Source: Temnothorax longispinosus (lineage: Eukaryota; Arthropoda; Insecta; Hymenoptera; Formicidae). From it: a stretch of DNA of 64,000 nucleotides. The translations under genes and the position numbers were made by a program. Within the stretch, counting starts at the first letter, position 1. Each line of letters begins with the position of its first letter. Where the stretch lies: contig NC_092358.1 of NCBI RefSeq assembly GCF_030848805.1, forward strand, positions 7,254,001-7,318,000, written 5' to 3'. This document shows, one piece after another, positions 13,065 through 25,100 of this stretch. Under the pieces are notes generated by a model. It was not told the DNA's origin and ran no database searches. It was given only the letters and a program-made list of their open reading frames with translations.

Positions 13065-13439
13065 TTAGCCAGTGTCAGCATCTTCGGTTCGGAGCACGCA
13101 CGTAGTGACTACGTCGACCGTGATCGCGGCATGGTGGAGGGAGAGAGGGGTTAAGTGGGAAAGCGACGTAACGCGTGCAAGTCCGCCGCGGGGGAGAAGT
13201 ATAGTAAACTCCGTGAGAATGTGTGACGTACACACGCGCGTGTTGCGCGCCGCGAAACACGAGGCAGAGTCACGGAGCACTTTGAGTCGGCACGCTCGCG
13301 AGCGAGGACCGTCCTCCGTCATTCATTTCTCGCGGTCTCGGTCGGTGCGTGAACGTGGCTCGTGGCTCGCGATCGATTGGGTATATTGGGTCAATATCTC
13401 GACGACGCAGTGTTTGATCGCCGGAAAAAGCGAGTTAGC
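13065..13439 (+). promoter_or_regulatory. CpG-rich promoter and 5' leader of candidate isoform B
   Basis: An abrupt CpG-rich island between AT-rich flanks ends at a short coding start and donor. Upstream ATGs occur at 13131, a seven-codon uORF, and at 13219, which opens a frame of at least 88 codons that overlaps the candidate start at 13440 in another frame. Unless transcription starts downstream of 13219, use of the 13440 start would need leaky scanning. No TATA box is evident. Confidence 0.45.
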
Positions 13440-13482
13440 ATGCCGTTCTTCAAAAAACTCCGCAGATTTTCCCGCCATAAAA
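13440..13482 (+). CDS. Candidate alternative first coding exon B, MPFFKKLRRFSRHK
   Basis: ATG at 13440 has A at -3 and starts 14 codons plus one base (MPFFKKLRRFSRHK, then A) ending at AAA-A/GTGAGT, a consensus donor at 13483. The exon leaves in phase 1. The peptide is short, basic and aromatic: FF, then a K/R-rich stretch, then HK. The candidate exon at 35657 encodes a matching pattern, FFxxLxxxSxxHK, with the same final codons and phase, which is the main evidence that both are alternative starts of one gene. A different frame through this exon is also open (see the leader entry). I do not recognise the parent protein. A basic-aromatic N-terminus of this kind could associate with membranes, but that is inference. 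Confidence 0.5.
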
Positions 13483-14474
13483 GTGAGTCACCTTCATTTT
13501 TAAATCGATTAACATAAAATTAATGAAGACGAACTTCTCGACTGTTATTTTTTATGTATAAATTATATATTAGTCTCAAATTATATAATTACCTCATGTA
13601 ATCTATTATTTTTCTTTATGATTTTCTTCGTCCGACGCGAGGTTAAAGTTCAGTTTTCGTTCGTATCATTTCACGCGATATTCCGATAGAATTTAAATTA
13701 TTATAATCTTTAACATATAAATTCTTATTATTTTCTGCAATTTTATATATAATTTGGGTTTTTAGTGCAATTTTCAATTTATTATTGTAATACCTCATAT
13801 GAATTTATTTTCATTCAATCAATAAAAAATTCTAGTCTAAAGTTCGTTTTTATTCGTCGCTCAACGTTCTCGATACAACGCGCGGCGCTATTTCCTCTCG
13901 GCTGTCGTCTCGCTATAAGTAGCACATCTCTTCGACTAAAGTCGTTCGTAATCGAATTCCGTCCCGGGACGAGAGGAGATATTCTCGAAGCGCTACTGCT
14001 CGACGGCGCGCTTCCTTTAAGGAAGAGGCACGCCTCGATTCGAGGACCATCGCCTTCGTCTTAATGCAGTTTCGAACTGATCGGGACATGCCGTTCTCTC
14101 GAAAGACAGCGAATCAGCATTCGCGGTATAATTCGCGCGCGACAACGCGCTCAGCTGCTGAAACAGTTCCGAATGACGCGATTCCCCCGCTGATTGTCGT
14201 GAACGGATCGTCGTAATCGGCGTAACGGTATTATCGAAGACCCGCATTGATTTGGAACATAGTTTGAAATATAACCAAATCGATTACATGAACGAATTGA
14301 TTGAGTAGCTGAATGATTATGATTATTATATAAGAATAATCGTCTGCAGATAGTAATTGTGATTGATGCGCATTGTGGCTAATTAGAACTCGGAAATAAT
14401 GTGCAAATTTCAATCATTGATTAATATATGACACAAGATAATTTTTTCATTTTATCAACTAACGTGATATAACG

Positions 14475-14538
14475 TAAGATGATACTTTACTAAGATGACG
14501 CTTTGTTAAAATAATGCTTCGTTAAGATGACAATAATA
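14475..14538. repeat. Degenerate 16-bp tandem repeat, about four copies
   Basis: Four successive units of about 16 bp begin TAAGATGA, TAAGATGA, TAAAATAA and TAAGATGA. They share a T-rich second half (ACTTTAC, GCTTTGT, GCTTCGT). The period is constant although the units have diverged, so it is an old minisatellite-like expansion. Confidence 0.7.
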
Positions 14539-14764
14539 CCTACTTTATTTAAAATGACGTTAATAGTTCTTTTTAATAAAACACCTATCTAGAAATTATT
14601 CGCAAGTCAAACATTATCAAATAACAGTTCTTTGCTGATGGAAATGTTACTTCATCATTCAAGAAAATCGAATCAGAATATTAGATAAAATTTTAATATA
14701 TATCTTGAACGTTTTATTTCGTTAAATACGTTAACATTTAAAACAAAGAAATTTCTAGATTTTT

Positions 14765-14909
14765 CCCACACAGCACAGGATATTTTGAGGGACATTTGTG
14801 CATCCGCTGGATATCCACCGGATATTAAATATCCACTGGATATCCACCGGTTATTGAGATATCCCACTTTATCTGTAGGACGTCCCTCAGATAAAGTGTG
14901 CTGTGTGGG
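14765..14909. mobile_element. MITE with CCCACACAGCACA terminal inverted repeats
   Basis: The left end CCCACACAGCACA is exactly mirrored by TGTGCTGTGTGGG at the right end. The internal GAGGGAC and GTCCCTC also pair, and the centre holds palindromic repeats of GGATATCCACCGGATAT type. The length is 145 bp and it is non-coding. No confident target-site duplication is visible, so the superfamily is open. Confidence 0.85.
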
Positions 14910-15945
14910 TTATTTACAAGTCTTTACTCTAGTATCTCGGTAAATGTTTTCAGGAAAACCAGAGCATAAGTTTTGCAAGTGCAGTACTGAAAAGTTAAAA
15001 AGTTGCCTCGTGCAATTAATTCCTATATTATTGCCTTGACACGTTACGGCCGTAATTTTTATGCAAATATAAATCGCACGCAATTTTTGTCCCGATTTTT
15101 ACCGCGAGATTGCATCGTCCTGCCTTACTATGGAACGAGCGAAGCATATATCGAATGCAATGAAATATTGAAGTCGCGTATACGTTCGTTTGTTGAAGGT
15201 ACGAGTGCGACGTACATACATTGTGCGTTGTCGTGCATTCTATTTTATGACGACAACGCCATGTTTACAGTTGTCAAGCGATTCGCGTACATACATCGAT
15301 CCTCACCGCGTCGCGTTTTTGCGTTTCGAATAAATATCGATCAATATTTATTGCGGTGTGCTTGAATTCATCAAAATACACGCTTTGCCGCGATATGACG
15401 CTCGGAAAATAATAATGCGAACATGAATTGCGCAATTATGATGGCGAAATCTAAATATTCTCGGGATTATTGATTGTTTGGGGGAAACTTGATGTTGTTT
15501 GATTTTAATTAAAACAATATCAAGAGACACGATAGTGTCTCGCGTCAAGTACATACATCTCTCCTTGATAACTTTATCATTTTAATGGCTTCTAAACTCA
15601 GATATTTTTACAACCAACTTGGAGAGAATTGTGATAAGAGAAATCGCGATTAAGAATTCTAATTCATCACTGTTCAAAGATAAATTCAACAAGAAAACAT
15701 CAGAATAAAAAAAATTTAGTATGTATAATATGGTACAAGCGCATCTTTCTTTTTGAATAAATCTTATTATACGGAGAAGTTCAATAATTCGCGCTACAAA
15801 GAGTTACTCACGCGTACAAGATCAACGAGATCAACTGGAAACAACGTATCAGTGTTATCTCAACGGGAATTTTCAATCAACTTCAATTTTTTTTCTTTAT
15901 CGTATTCAATACACACAGCGGCATCTTAATTATACACCTTTATCA

Positions 15946-15959
15946 CGCGCGCGCGCGCG
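15946..15959. repeat. (CG)7 dinucleotide tract
   Basis: Fourteen bases of pure alternating CG lie inside otherwise AT-rich intron-like DNA. Such tracts are rare in genomes with germline CpG methylation and can adopt Z-DNA in vitro. Confidence 0.9.
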
Positions 15960-18781
15960 ATTTCCTTTCACTCGTAACCGTTAGACACGTCTGTGGATTT
16001 TTTAATAACTTTTTTTTGCTAAAAGTCTTTTTGCCTTATGCTTCACGATGATAATTCGGTGGCACGCAGCTTCCTTATGCAGTTTCTTTACACCGTATAA
16101 TTTTCGTCTTTCCGCAGAGGCTTTACGTAATAAAGTTACGTGCAGTTTTCACTTTTCGCCAATCGTGAGATCTGTCAGAAATCGGTCGATGCCATAAGCC
16201 GTAATTCGTCGATCGTAATTTCGCTCGCTCGAATTCGCGGTAGCAAGAATCGTTTATAAATTCGTAGTATTCATAAATATTGCATTATTATTTCAATATT
16301 AAAAAAAAAAAAAAATATTGCTGATTTCGACTTTACTGATTACTGTAAAAATTTCTCGGAAAATTTATAAATGCTAGAACAAATATTTCTTCTAGAAAAC
16401 CGGATATATACGTTGTCTTGAAAACATCACATATAAGATATTTATTTGTCTATCTCCTTGCGTATTTTGTGTCTCTTGACTGGAAATTTATATAAAAATT
16501 TATCAGAAAATTGTACATTGTCAAGTTATTAATTCAATATTAAATTTTATTATTATTTATTAAATTACGATTATGATTATGATAGTTCTTAATGTATAAA
16601 CATGAAATGTAATATATGTGTGATAAGTTGATAACGCAGCTTTCGGAGGTACAGAGTAAACTTTTAGAAATATAGAGGAAAGAATACGATAAATATATAT
16701 GTATATACGTAAATATTTTGCTAAAAATTTACCAATTTAACTGTACTCCTTATCAGGAAAAATCTATTCACCTCTCAATCATTTAATATAGGTACATATA
16801 CTTTAAAATTTTATCCCTTTTTCAGTTTTTCAAACTACATGAGTTTTGTCCTGGTTGTAGGATATACGCTTCCATTTTTCCGGCGACACAATGTCGACGA
16901 TGCGCCATAGTGCATACTCGGTGCACCAGTCGACAAATTTACAGTTTGCGCATATATGCTCGCATGTGCTTGCGAGTTTACATCATCTGGCGTCGTCGTT
17001 TATTCAAATACACGCGAGCGTGCGCGTGTCCATCATTTCGGTGACTGAATTTCCGTCCTTTTCGGCGAGCCACGCCGTTAGAGGATCGCTTGTGTCGCGT
17101 GTCTGTGTGACCTGACGGAAATTCATTTCCCATCTCGAAACGTCGCCGTTGACCTTTATGGTTTCGAAGCAGTAGCAAAGTAATAGCACTCGCAAGAAGT
17201 AGATTAATCAATGTAGCGCGCGTCTTTGTGCAGCTGCACGAGAGTCGATGTTATAAAGCTTTCGAAAATGTTACAAGTAAAGTGAAAGGAGAACGGTTAA
17301 TACTCTCAAAAATTGATTTTATGCCAATTTTTATCATAAACATCAATAATATGTATATATATCGATAGGATAAATTGAAAATAAATAATAAACGCGAGCT
17401 GCGTTCGTGCTTGATAACTTGATGGTTAAATAAAGGTACGGTAAATAAAAGATGCGTTGAAGTATCAATTGATGGAAACTCCATATTAATAATTGTGTTT
17501 TATAGGAATAATGAAATTGAATATTATTATGAAAGAACAATAGAGAGAGCGGTCTGTGTTAACAATAGAATGGAAGAAATAAAGCAAGGATATATAGAGG
17601 CGTTTATTGTGAAAGCGGCGCAAAACCGATTTTAACATACTGAATTTCAATGAAAATTGAATAAAAATTCGGATAAGAATATATATAAATTAATATTGTG
17701 TATTGAGTCTAAGTATTTCAATGTTTCATTTCGGATTACCAAGGGATTATTCCAAAGGGATTTATTTCAAATTATTATAGATTGAACTTATTTTCAGTAT
17801 TTAAATTATGGAAAATTTGAATTTATTTTAGAAATTCTGGGGGGCGGGGATTATATCGACGATTTGAAATTATTTTCACGATTATTCACAACCTAAATAA
17901 CAACCTGAGATTATCGATTAGTTTACAATTTACGTTCCCCTTTCACTGATCTTTCACTCATCTTCTTAAAGCCTGAGGCCTTAAACTTCTCCGTCTTGAA
18001 AATAGCATCGCGTATAGCAGTTGAAATCCGACGATGAAATCCAGAGTCACGTTCGTGGAAAAGTTCAGCGCAGACAGCTTAGGGGTTGTAAATGTTTAGG
18101 GGTGCAGACCGTCGTGGCTGAAAATTTCAAATCCCTTATCGTACATTTTGCTCGATTTCTCGGGCAGCAGCCGAGAGCTTTCTTCGGTTTCTCGCCGCGA
18201 AGAAGGATTTACCGTCGAGATTGAGATTTCATGCACATCGCGGTATCATTAACCTTAATCCATTTATTCTTCGCCGTTAAGATGTACGGAAGTACACTAC
18301 AATTTATTGTATATACATTCTATTGTTCAAATGTAATCTTTTCAAAGTAGATTTTTACGGAAAATGTTTCACTTTTCTAGATAATTGCTTTCTTTTTAGT
18401 GATTTTGCTGATTTTACTGTAGAACTTAATTAATAATTAAATATTTAATTTCCTTATAAAGTTCAATGCAAGATATAATATTAACTAATCAACTATTGCA
18501 TCAAATTGCCATAGACTTGCTTTCTTTCCTTGAAGATATTAATTTTTTTAAATAATTTGTTTATTTAAAAGGTTTTTCTATCATTTAAAATTTAAAATGT
18601 GTACCATGAAATAAATTCGTAGATCTCTGGTTTGAAAAAAAGAGCAGTATAAAAAGACTAACATATCGCTTAAAAGAATTCTAGATTAATAATAACGCTT
18701 AAAATAGTTCTCCGGATATTTAATTTTCTTTCTAAATTGCATTAATTTTTCCGGATGCGCAGAATTGATTTTTTATATTCT

Positions 18782-18901
18782 ACTATGGCTGCATTCCGAA
18801 ATTCACTGTCAGCAACTTTCAGTACTGAAAATCTATAGTATACGTGACGTAAAATATAGATTTGCAGTACTGATAGTGAATATCGGAATGCAGCCTATAG
18901 T
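18782..18901. mobile_element. Palindromic MITE, GGCTGCATTCCG ends
   Basis: The 120-bp unit is a near-complete palindrome. The left side, ACTATGGCTGCATTCCG, matches the reverse complement of the right, ACTATAGGCTGCATTCCG. TTCACTgTCAG and AGTACTG.AAATCTATA continue the match inward to a centre near TACGTGACGT. The left arm has a small extra segment (AGCAACTTTC). The ends contain TA steps that could be a TA target duplication, but this is ambiguous. A (AG)15 microsatellite starts 16 bp to the right. Confidence 0.85.
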
Positions 18902-18914
18902 GAAGGTAATAGCG

Positions 18915-18916
<2 letters not shown>

Positions 18917-18946
<30 letters not shown>
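18917..18946. repeat. (AG)15 microsatellite
   Basis: A pure AG dinucleotide run, directly right of the palindromic MITE. It is followed by TTCGCAACAG, a weak acceptor-like sequence, and a donor-like GCGGAA/GTAAGT at about 19027. Confidence 0.95.
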
Positions 18947-18948
<2 letters not shown>

Positions 18949-19929
18949 CGTTCGCAACAGGCATTTCTTCGTCGAGGCGAGAAAGATTAATATCACTCTC
19001 TTTGCGCTCTCCAGATAACGGCGGAAGTAAGTTTATTCGTTCGCGCGTTTCGCGTTTCAGACGATGAGACGATTTTATTTTATTTTAACGATAAATAATG
19101 GCGCACTTCATATTGCCGTTGTGAAATTGTGCAATTTATATCCGCCGCCGCTTGCGTGTTTATTGCAATATTTATACGCCGATTATACCATCTTCAGTGT
19201 GCCTACAAAATATTTTATTGCGCTTTAAGCGACTTTAAATCTGGCAGCGATATACACCGTTGCATATTAGATAACACGCAAGAATATGCGTTGTACACGT
19301 GGTCTTGGATTAAAAATTAGGATGGCATAATCAATAATTGTGTGATAGCGGGTGATTAACCCTTTATTTGCGTTATATCCTATAAGTTACATTGCAATCT
19401 CATATTTTATTGATATATTATTAATTTGTTTTACATATCAATTGATTTTAATTTTTTAAGTATATATCTCTATACATATATGTATATATAGTATATATAA
19501 TTTTTATCAATTATTCTCGGAAAGAGATATTATCGAACAAAATAGATATTAAAATAGATATTATTGAATTAAGGATTAAACATATTTTAAAATTGTACGA
19601 TATAAATTACATCCGGGATTTTATTTTTCAAGGTTTTATGAAAGATTAAAAAATTGATTTTTGAGTTAAATTAATTAATAGGTAATTATATAATGCATAA
19701 TTTTATAATATATATTCAAATTATTTAAATTACGTGAAACGTTGTTTAAATTTAGTTTTACACAAAAGATTCATGTGTTGTGATTGTTTCGAATACACAT
19801 TTATATGCAAATCTCACAATTAACTTGACATGAACGATAACACAATTTATCGCTATCGCGAAATTATGCAATTTACATGCCTATATATATGCCAATAATG
19901 CATGCGCGATGAAGATTCGCAATTGATCT

Positions 19930-20270
19930 TTGTTCGACTTAGGAGTGAATTCTCGAAGGCCTCGGGATTCGCCGACATAGCCGCTCGAATCGCGCAGTGT
20001 CAAGTTCAGTGCGCGCAGTTTCGTATTACAAAACCAATCGTCGAGTTTCGACAGATTTGCGTCGCGTAATATTTACGTTCTTATCGTGCTGAATTGCGAA
20101 AGTCTTCCGCGATATACGCGTCTGTACAGTGGCGGGTCGCAAGACTGACCTAGACGAATTAGCACAGACGATTATAATCGCTACGCATCGCAATATTACT
20201 TTATCAATATCTAGTTCAATCCGTCACTATACGAAATTGCGCTAGAATCATCGGATAGTCAGTTAAATCT
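19930..20270 (+). promoter_or_regulatory. CpG-rich patch with initiator-like TCAGT (tentative)
   Basis: A GC-richer segment contains GTTCAGTGCG near 20006, resembling the arthropod initiator TCAGT. No good donor follows within several hundred bases and no open frame stands out. It could be another promoter or simply base composition. Confidence 0.2.
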
Positions 20271-20331
20271 TCCTTCAACATCGTTTTAACTCGTACAAAG
20301 TACATACGTCATCAACAAAAAAATTAGTAAG

Positions 20332-20351
20332 AGGATGTTCAAAAACATCCT
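20332..20351. repeat. 8-bp-stem perfect hairpin
   Basis: AGGATGTT-CAAA-AACATCCT in AT-rich sequence. It is short and may be chance. Confidence 0.6.
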
Positions 20352-21479
20352 AATATGCATTTTTATAAAAAATAATATCTGTGAGAAATTATTAATTAAA
20401 TAAAAAATTGTTCATCATATCTTTCCTCGTATTTGAAAAATATTCATAAATTGCAAGATTGTTTGTAATATTAATTTAAATAATGACTGCCGATGGCGAG
20501 ATTTTACGTCATTCGTTAGCTCGTGGATAAAGGCCCGACATGTATAACGACCGACACTAATAAAACGAGTGTAATCATACGAGAGCTCCGGTAATTTTCG
20601 TTAATGCGCGAGATTGGCGATTATTCAGGACACGCAACTCATCTATCCATATCAATTTTGCCAGCGACGCGATGTATCAAAGAGAAGTGGAGGGGAAATT
20701 AGAGTACGTTTGACAAACTCATTGGATTGGAGATACATTCGGATAGCGACAAGGATGCGAAATATCGTCGCTGGCATTCGTGTCGCGTCGGCGAACTTAA
20801 TCTAACGTTAGCACGTTTGGCGCGCACGAACACGTGGTCTTCGAACTGCAGAAAAGAAATTGGATCGGCATTTCTTCAAGGTATGGACTAGAAAATGAAA
20901 GAAGGGGGAATAGAAAGAGAAAAGTGTGAGAAAATAGTCGAGATACGACTGAATTATAGCAGCATGAATAAAAGCTCTAAAGGACTGAAGGATGATTCTT
21001 TCTTAGCAAACATTTAATTTATATAAAAATCTATGAGGAGATTTATATAAAAAATTATGAAGAGAGGCAAAGTTAGAGGATTATGCTGAATTAAAGTGTA
21101 AAATTACCGAATAAAATTGAAGTATAAATAAATATGTTGAATTTTAATATTATTTTAAATAATTTTCGGACAGAATACAAGAAAACCAATCTTATTTACT
21201 TAATTTTTTATATACCTGGATTATAGATAATATTACAGATCATTATATACACGATCTGTATTATCTTGCCGTGACGGACTCGTGTATAATAAAATTGAGG
21301 GATGATTGTTTTAATTTGCACGCAAAAAACAATTATTAAAAGAGGACATAATAAACTTTATATATTCAACTAGTTTTAAAACCCTATTCAACTATTTAAT
21401 CAACGAGACAGATTATCGACAATTATAAAGCTCTCTTATACTTAACTCGCAGGGCTTTACGATCTGCATGCTCCGCATC

Positions 21480-21514
<35 letters not shown>
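21480..21514. repeat. (GA)n microsatellite
   Basis: A GA run with one AA interruption, about 35 bp. Confidence 0.95.
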
Positions 21515-21740
21515 TCAACAGGAAACGTCGGCGTCGGACCACGAGGCTCCGAAAAAACTAATACCACCTGTTACCTATATTTCTAAACCATGTTTCTCTA
21601 CCATGTTTCTAAACGCGCCCAATATAAGTTTTATTTGATAAACTCGAACGAAATATAAAAACAACAAGTAAAAGAATAAGACAATAAACTTGTACATATG
21701 TCACATTTCTCAATAGAATAAATAAGAGAATTATAGACAA

Positions 21741-21944
21741 TTTTTGTGGCGATCGTGGCGCAGAGAGATGTACGTTGCTCTATAATGAAAGAGTTGAAGA
21801 TCTGAATTCAAATCCAACCAAAAACCGTCGATTTTTATTCGATCGTCACCTCTCGGAAAGCAATGGCAAACTACTGAGAGTATCTTGCCCATGAAATCTC
21901 CTCTATAAGAGCCTTTTGAAATCAGCGTTAAACTGTAGGCCCCA
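21741..21944 (+). mobile_element. tRNA-derived SINE
   Basis: The 5' part looks like a decayed tRNA. An A-box-like TGGCGCAGAG lies at 21756 and a B-box-like ATTCAAATCC at 21806, at a spacing normal for an internal RNA polymerase III promoter. The body that follows (CGGAAAGCAATGGCAAACTA, then a TCTTGCCCATGAAA segment and AAACTGTAGGCCCC) resembles the conserved central domains seen in several animal SINEs. That resemblance is from memory and I do not name the family. The 3' end is uncertain because a MITE abuts it at 21945. A 74-codon minus-strand frame runs through it and is a by-product. Confidence 0.65.
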
Positions 21945-22163
21945 TGCAAATCCAAGTGTGTTATTTTTACACGTATAAACGTCTAAAAATGACACATTAG
22001 ACTGAAGTTCTTTTTACATGTTTTATTATGTGTTAAATCACGTCACATAACACGTTTCATTAAATTAAAAGTTAATACGTTCAATCATGTTAATTGACGT
22101 GATTTAAAACGGCAAGAAATGTGTAAGAAGAGCTTCAGCTAAAATAACACACTTGGATTTGCA
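21945..22163. mobile_element. MITE with TGCAAATCCAAGTGTGTTA ends
   Basis: The left end TGCAAATCCAAGTGTGTTA is exactly mirrored at the right end (TAACACACTTGGATTTGCA). The arms also pair internally: a left block with CTGAAGTTCTTTTTACA and TTAAATCACGTCA matches a right block with CTGAAGCTCTTCTTACA and TTAAATCACGTCA when reversed. The length is 219 bp and it is non-coding. It directly follows the SINE, so one may have inserted at the edge of the other. Confidence 0.85.
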
Positions 22164-22169
22164 GTGCAT

Positions 22170-25100
22170 CCTATATATCTGATGCACAAATGCAGAGAGG
22201 TTGTAACGCTTGGAATCGAGTAGGCAACACGAAGAAAAAGGAGACAATTTTAGTATTTGAGCTTTCATTTAATTAGTAAAAATTACATATATTAAGATAA
22301 TTAAAATACTTAAAATTAATCATTTCTGTAGAACTTATGTCACTTTCCTCTACTCGTCTATCTCTCAGATATTTCAGGATTAATATGCTTTTATTTCCCG
22401 TTATTATTCTGAATTATATTTTTGGCTGAATATCGGGCACAGTGCACACAGAGCCCGAATTTGAAAAGGGGTTACCTCCGAACTTTACATATAACAAGTT
22501 TATCTTTTAATCGTGACATTCCGAAATTCTACCGTGTCTTTCGCACATATTCCTCATGCGGCACTACTTTGCCTCTTTGTTCTAGCTTTTCGCGAATTGT
22601 CCGACGTTTCAGTCGACGATGTATTTCTACTCGCTGATCCGTTTTCGCGAGCGAAAAAGAAAATGAGAATTATGAATCGATTGTGAATCGCGCGCCGAGC
22701 TTTTGTGCTTCTCCGCGAGAGATCAAGCGCCGGCCGGATTACTACATTCGCCGTTTTCGTTTTTTTTCTCGCATCTGTCGTAATTCCATTATTCCAGAAT
22801 TGCTACAATCCGCGACCGGAATGTATAATTTTTCGTTCGCGCACTATGGAAAATTCTCGGACTTTTTCCGCGTTATATTATTCTCTCGCGAATACTGTCC
22901 GCGATATTCACGAATAACAACCGCTCGCGGGTCCTCGTTCTCAATAGTAGTGTGGAGAACGAGCGTTTGCACGCGGTAAATTATATTTATTGTATATCCA
23001 CAGAGTGTATATATTTCCGTAGCATATTTACTTTCATATACTCTTTGAATTTTTTCATCAAACAGTTTTTATCACAAATTAAACAGTTATAAAAACCGAG
23101 TGATGCGGTACATTGCTTCAAAATGTTACATGAAAGTGAAGTATTATTTAATATTGGTCTATACACATTCATCAAAATAAAGTTGACTGCGCGAAAGGCT
23201 TGAAGAGAAAATAACGCTACCGCGCGCGCGACGCGTCGGGCATGCGCCATTTGTTTGTTAACGTTGAAATACCGTGCTGAAAGTTTTTGCGAGTATAAAT
23301 CCATGTTAGTTTTTACTTTCGTCAGTTTTGTGTACACTGTACATGGATGCATAACGGTATACCCGAGACTTAAATAGTCGGCGAGGGAGTGACGAATGCG
23401 AATGCTTTTAATGCGGACTTTGATCGATGACTTCTTGTCGATTTTCATGGAGAACGGATAAGCATGAGTTGACCTCGTTCCGGGCTACGTTTTCCGATAG
23501 GAAAATAAAGGAACTTTCTCGCTGCGATTTCGTGCCTGGAATTATAAAGAGCGCTTCTCTGACTGTCGCCGAACTCTGTTATAAACGGCTTTTACGATAA
23601 TGACGCGACGATATCGTGAAAAATATTTTAATGCGTTTTACGTTCTCTTCTATCGATAATATATATTACATAATAAAAAATATATACATTAACATATATA
23701 ATGGTAATAATTAATAATGATACTATATAATGCGGTAATATATGTATATAGTCAATATTGGTCAAGGATTTCGATTTTAATTCTAAACTATCTGAAAGAA
23801 TGTAGATAAGAATATTTTCCAACAAGATGATTTATTTTCCGTTACATCATTTTCTTGTTTACACGATATAAACTTACATTGCGGTTTACGAGTCGATGTT
23901 ACATCTTGAGGGTCGATTCTATATTAGTTTTTCTCTCGCGACTTTTCCGACGATCCCGCCGCAACATGGGACTTTCCCTTCGTCGTAGTCACAGGATAAT
24001 CATTTTTTCCGACCAACGGTGAACAGGACAGTGATGACGAGAGCGGGAGTCGTGGGTGTCCCCCGAGAAATTACTTGATTTCCTCGAGAGAACTCGCGCA
24101 AGAGTTCGCCCTTTCCAGCCATTTTTTCTTGCATTCGATCCTCCTCGCTCGCCGTTTTTTCTCGTTCCTCTTCTTCTCTTTCTCTCACCTTTTCTAGTGG
24201 AAAAAGCGTTCTCCAGCCCTCCGCTGCCGCGAGATTTACGGCTCTTGCGTGGCTCTTCGAGAATACGGGCATCACCGCATTCGCCTTGCGAAAACAAAGG
24301 TGGCAGGGACGCACGCAAAAATTTGGGAACATCGGGCGAAATCATAATATTACATGTGCAAAGTCACAATCTCAAAATGTTTAAAAAACAAGGAGTAAAT
24401 TAAAAACTGTATTGTTCGAAAGGATATAATCCTGAAATCTGATAATCGGAATGATATCCTGAAATCGAAAATAATTTGGTCAGTTTCCAGATCTTTTTGA
24501 GATCCTATGAATATTATTTTTATTTTCCAAATGTCTCGAAATGTATTTTTTCTTGTTTTTCTACTAAATCTCATGCAAGACGATCAGAACTTTAATCTGT
24601 ACTAATTTATTAATCGCAACGTAATAATTACCTTATAAAGTTTTGTTCGAAGTTTATGTCTTCGTCACATTCCGTTTGCGAAATGTCAAGGTGTACATTT
24701 GTCATATAATATATAGGGACAGTTCGGATATATCCTTGTATGCGCCCCTGAAAGGCAGACCTGTTCGCTTCAGCGTCGTATCTTTTCTTCAGCGTGCTCG
24801 CGTCTACGTCCTAACGAAGAAGAATGGGATGCACGCTTTTCTATTTCCGATCGCGAATGGCAGAAGCATCGCGCCATATCCCTTTCGAATAGTAAAAAGA
24901 CAATAATACATTTCCAAAAAAAACTCATTTATTTACGAAGAACAATTAGATATTAGCTTTTCGTACGGTACAAATTTAAAAAAAATAAGAATTTGTTTTG
25001 TTTAGCTATTTATACTAGTTCTTTTTATTATTAGTTTTCTTAACACAGTACGAATAAAATTCTATGTTACCAAGAATATAAAAAAATCATAATAATTTAT

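Larger units (their letters stand above)
13489..18780. other. AT-rich intron-like DNA
   Basis: Downstream of the 13483 donor the sequence returns to AT-rich composition. Moderately GC-rich patches at 13850-14230, 15000-15370 and 16860-17240 have short open frames on both strands, none recognised. The tandem repeat, MITE and (CG)7 tract in this interval are listed separately. A13 occurs near 16303-16315. A G-rich stretch, GGGGGGCGGGG, lies near 17840. Confidence 0.5.

Noticed and set aside
13072..13503. 143-codon frame over candidate exon B as the main coding frame
   Set aside because: It is kept only as an overlapping upstream frame. The MPFFKK frame is preferred because its peptide, phase and donor match the exon at 35657.
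18961..19027. Exon between TTCGCAACAG and GCGGAA/GTAAGT
   Set aside because: The upstream side is purine-rich (AG)n rather than a polypyrimidine tract, so the acceptor is implausible.
21731..21955. 74-codon minus-strand frame
   Set aside because: It lies wholly on the SINE antisense strand and is a by-product of the repeat.
22987..23448. 153-codon minus-strand frame
   Set aside because: At this base composition, a frame this long is expected by chance about once in a window of this size. There is no motif, promoter or splice context.
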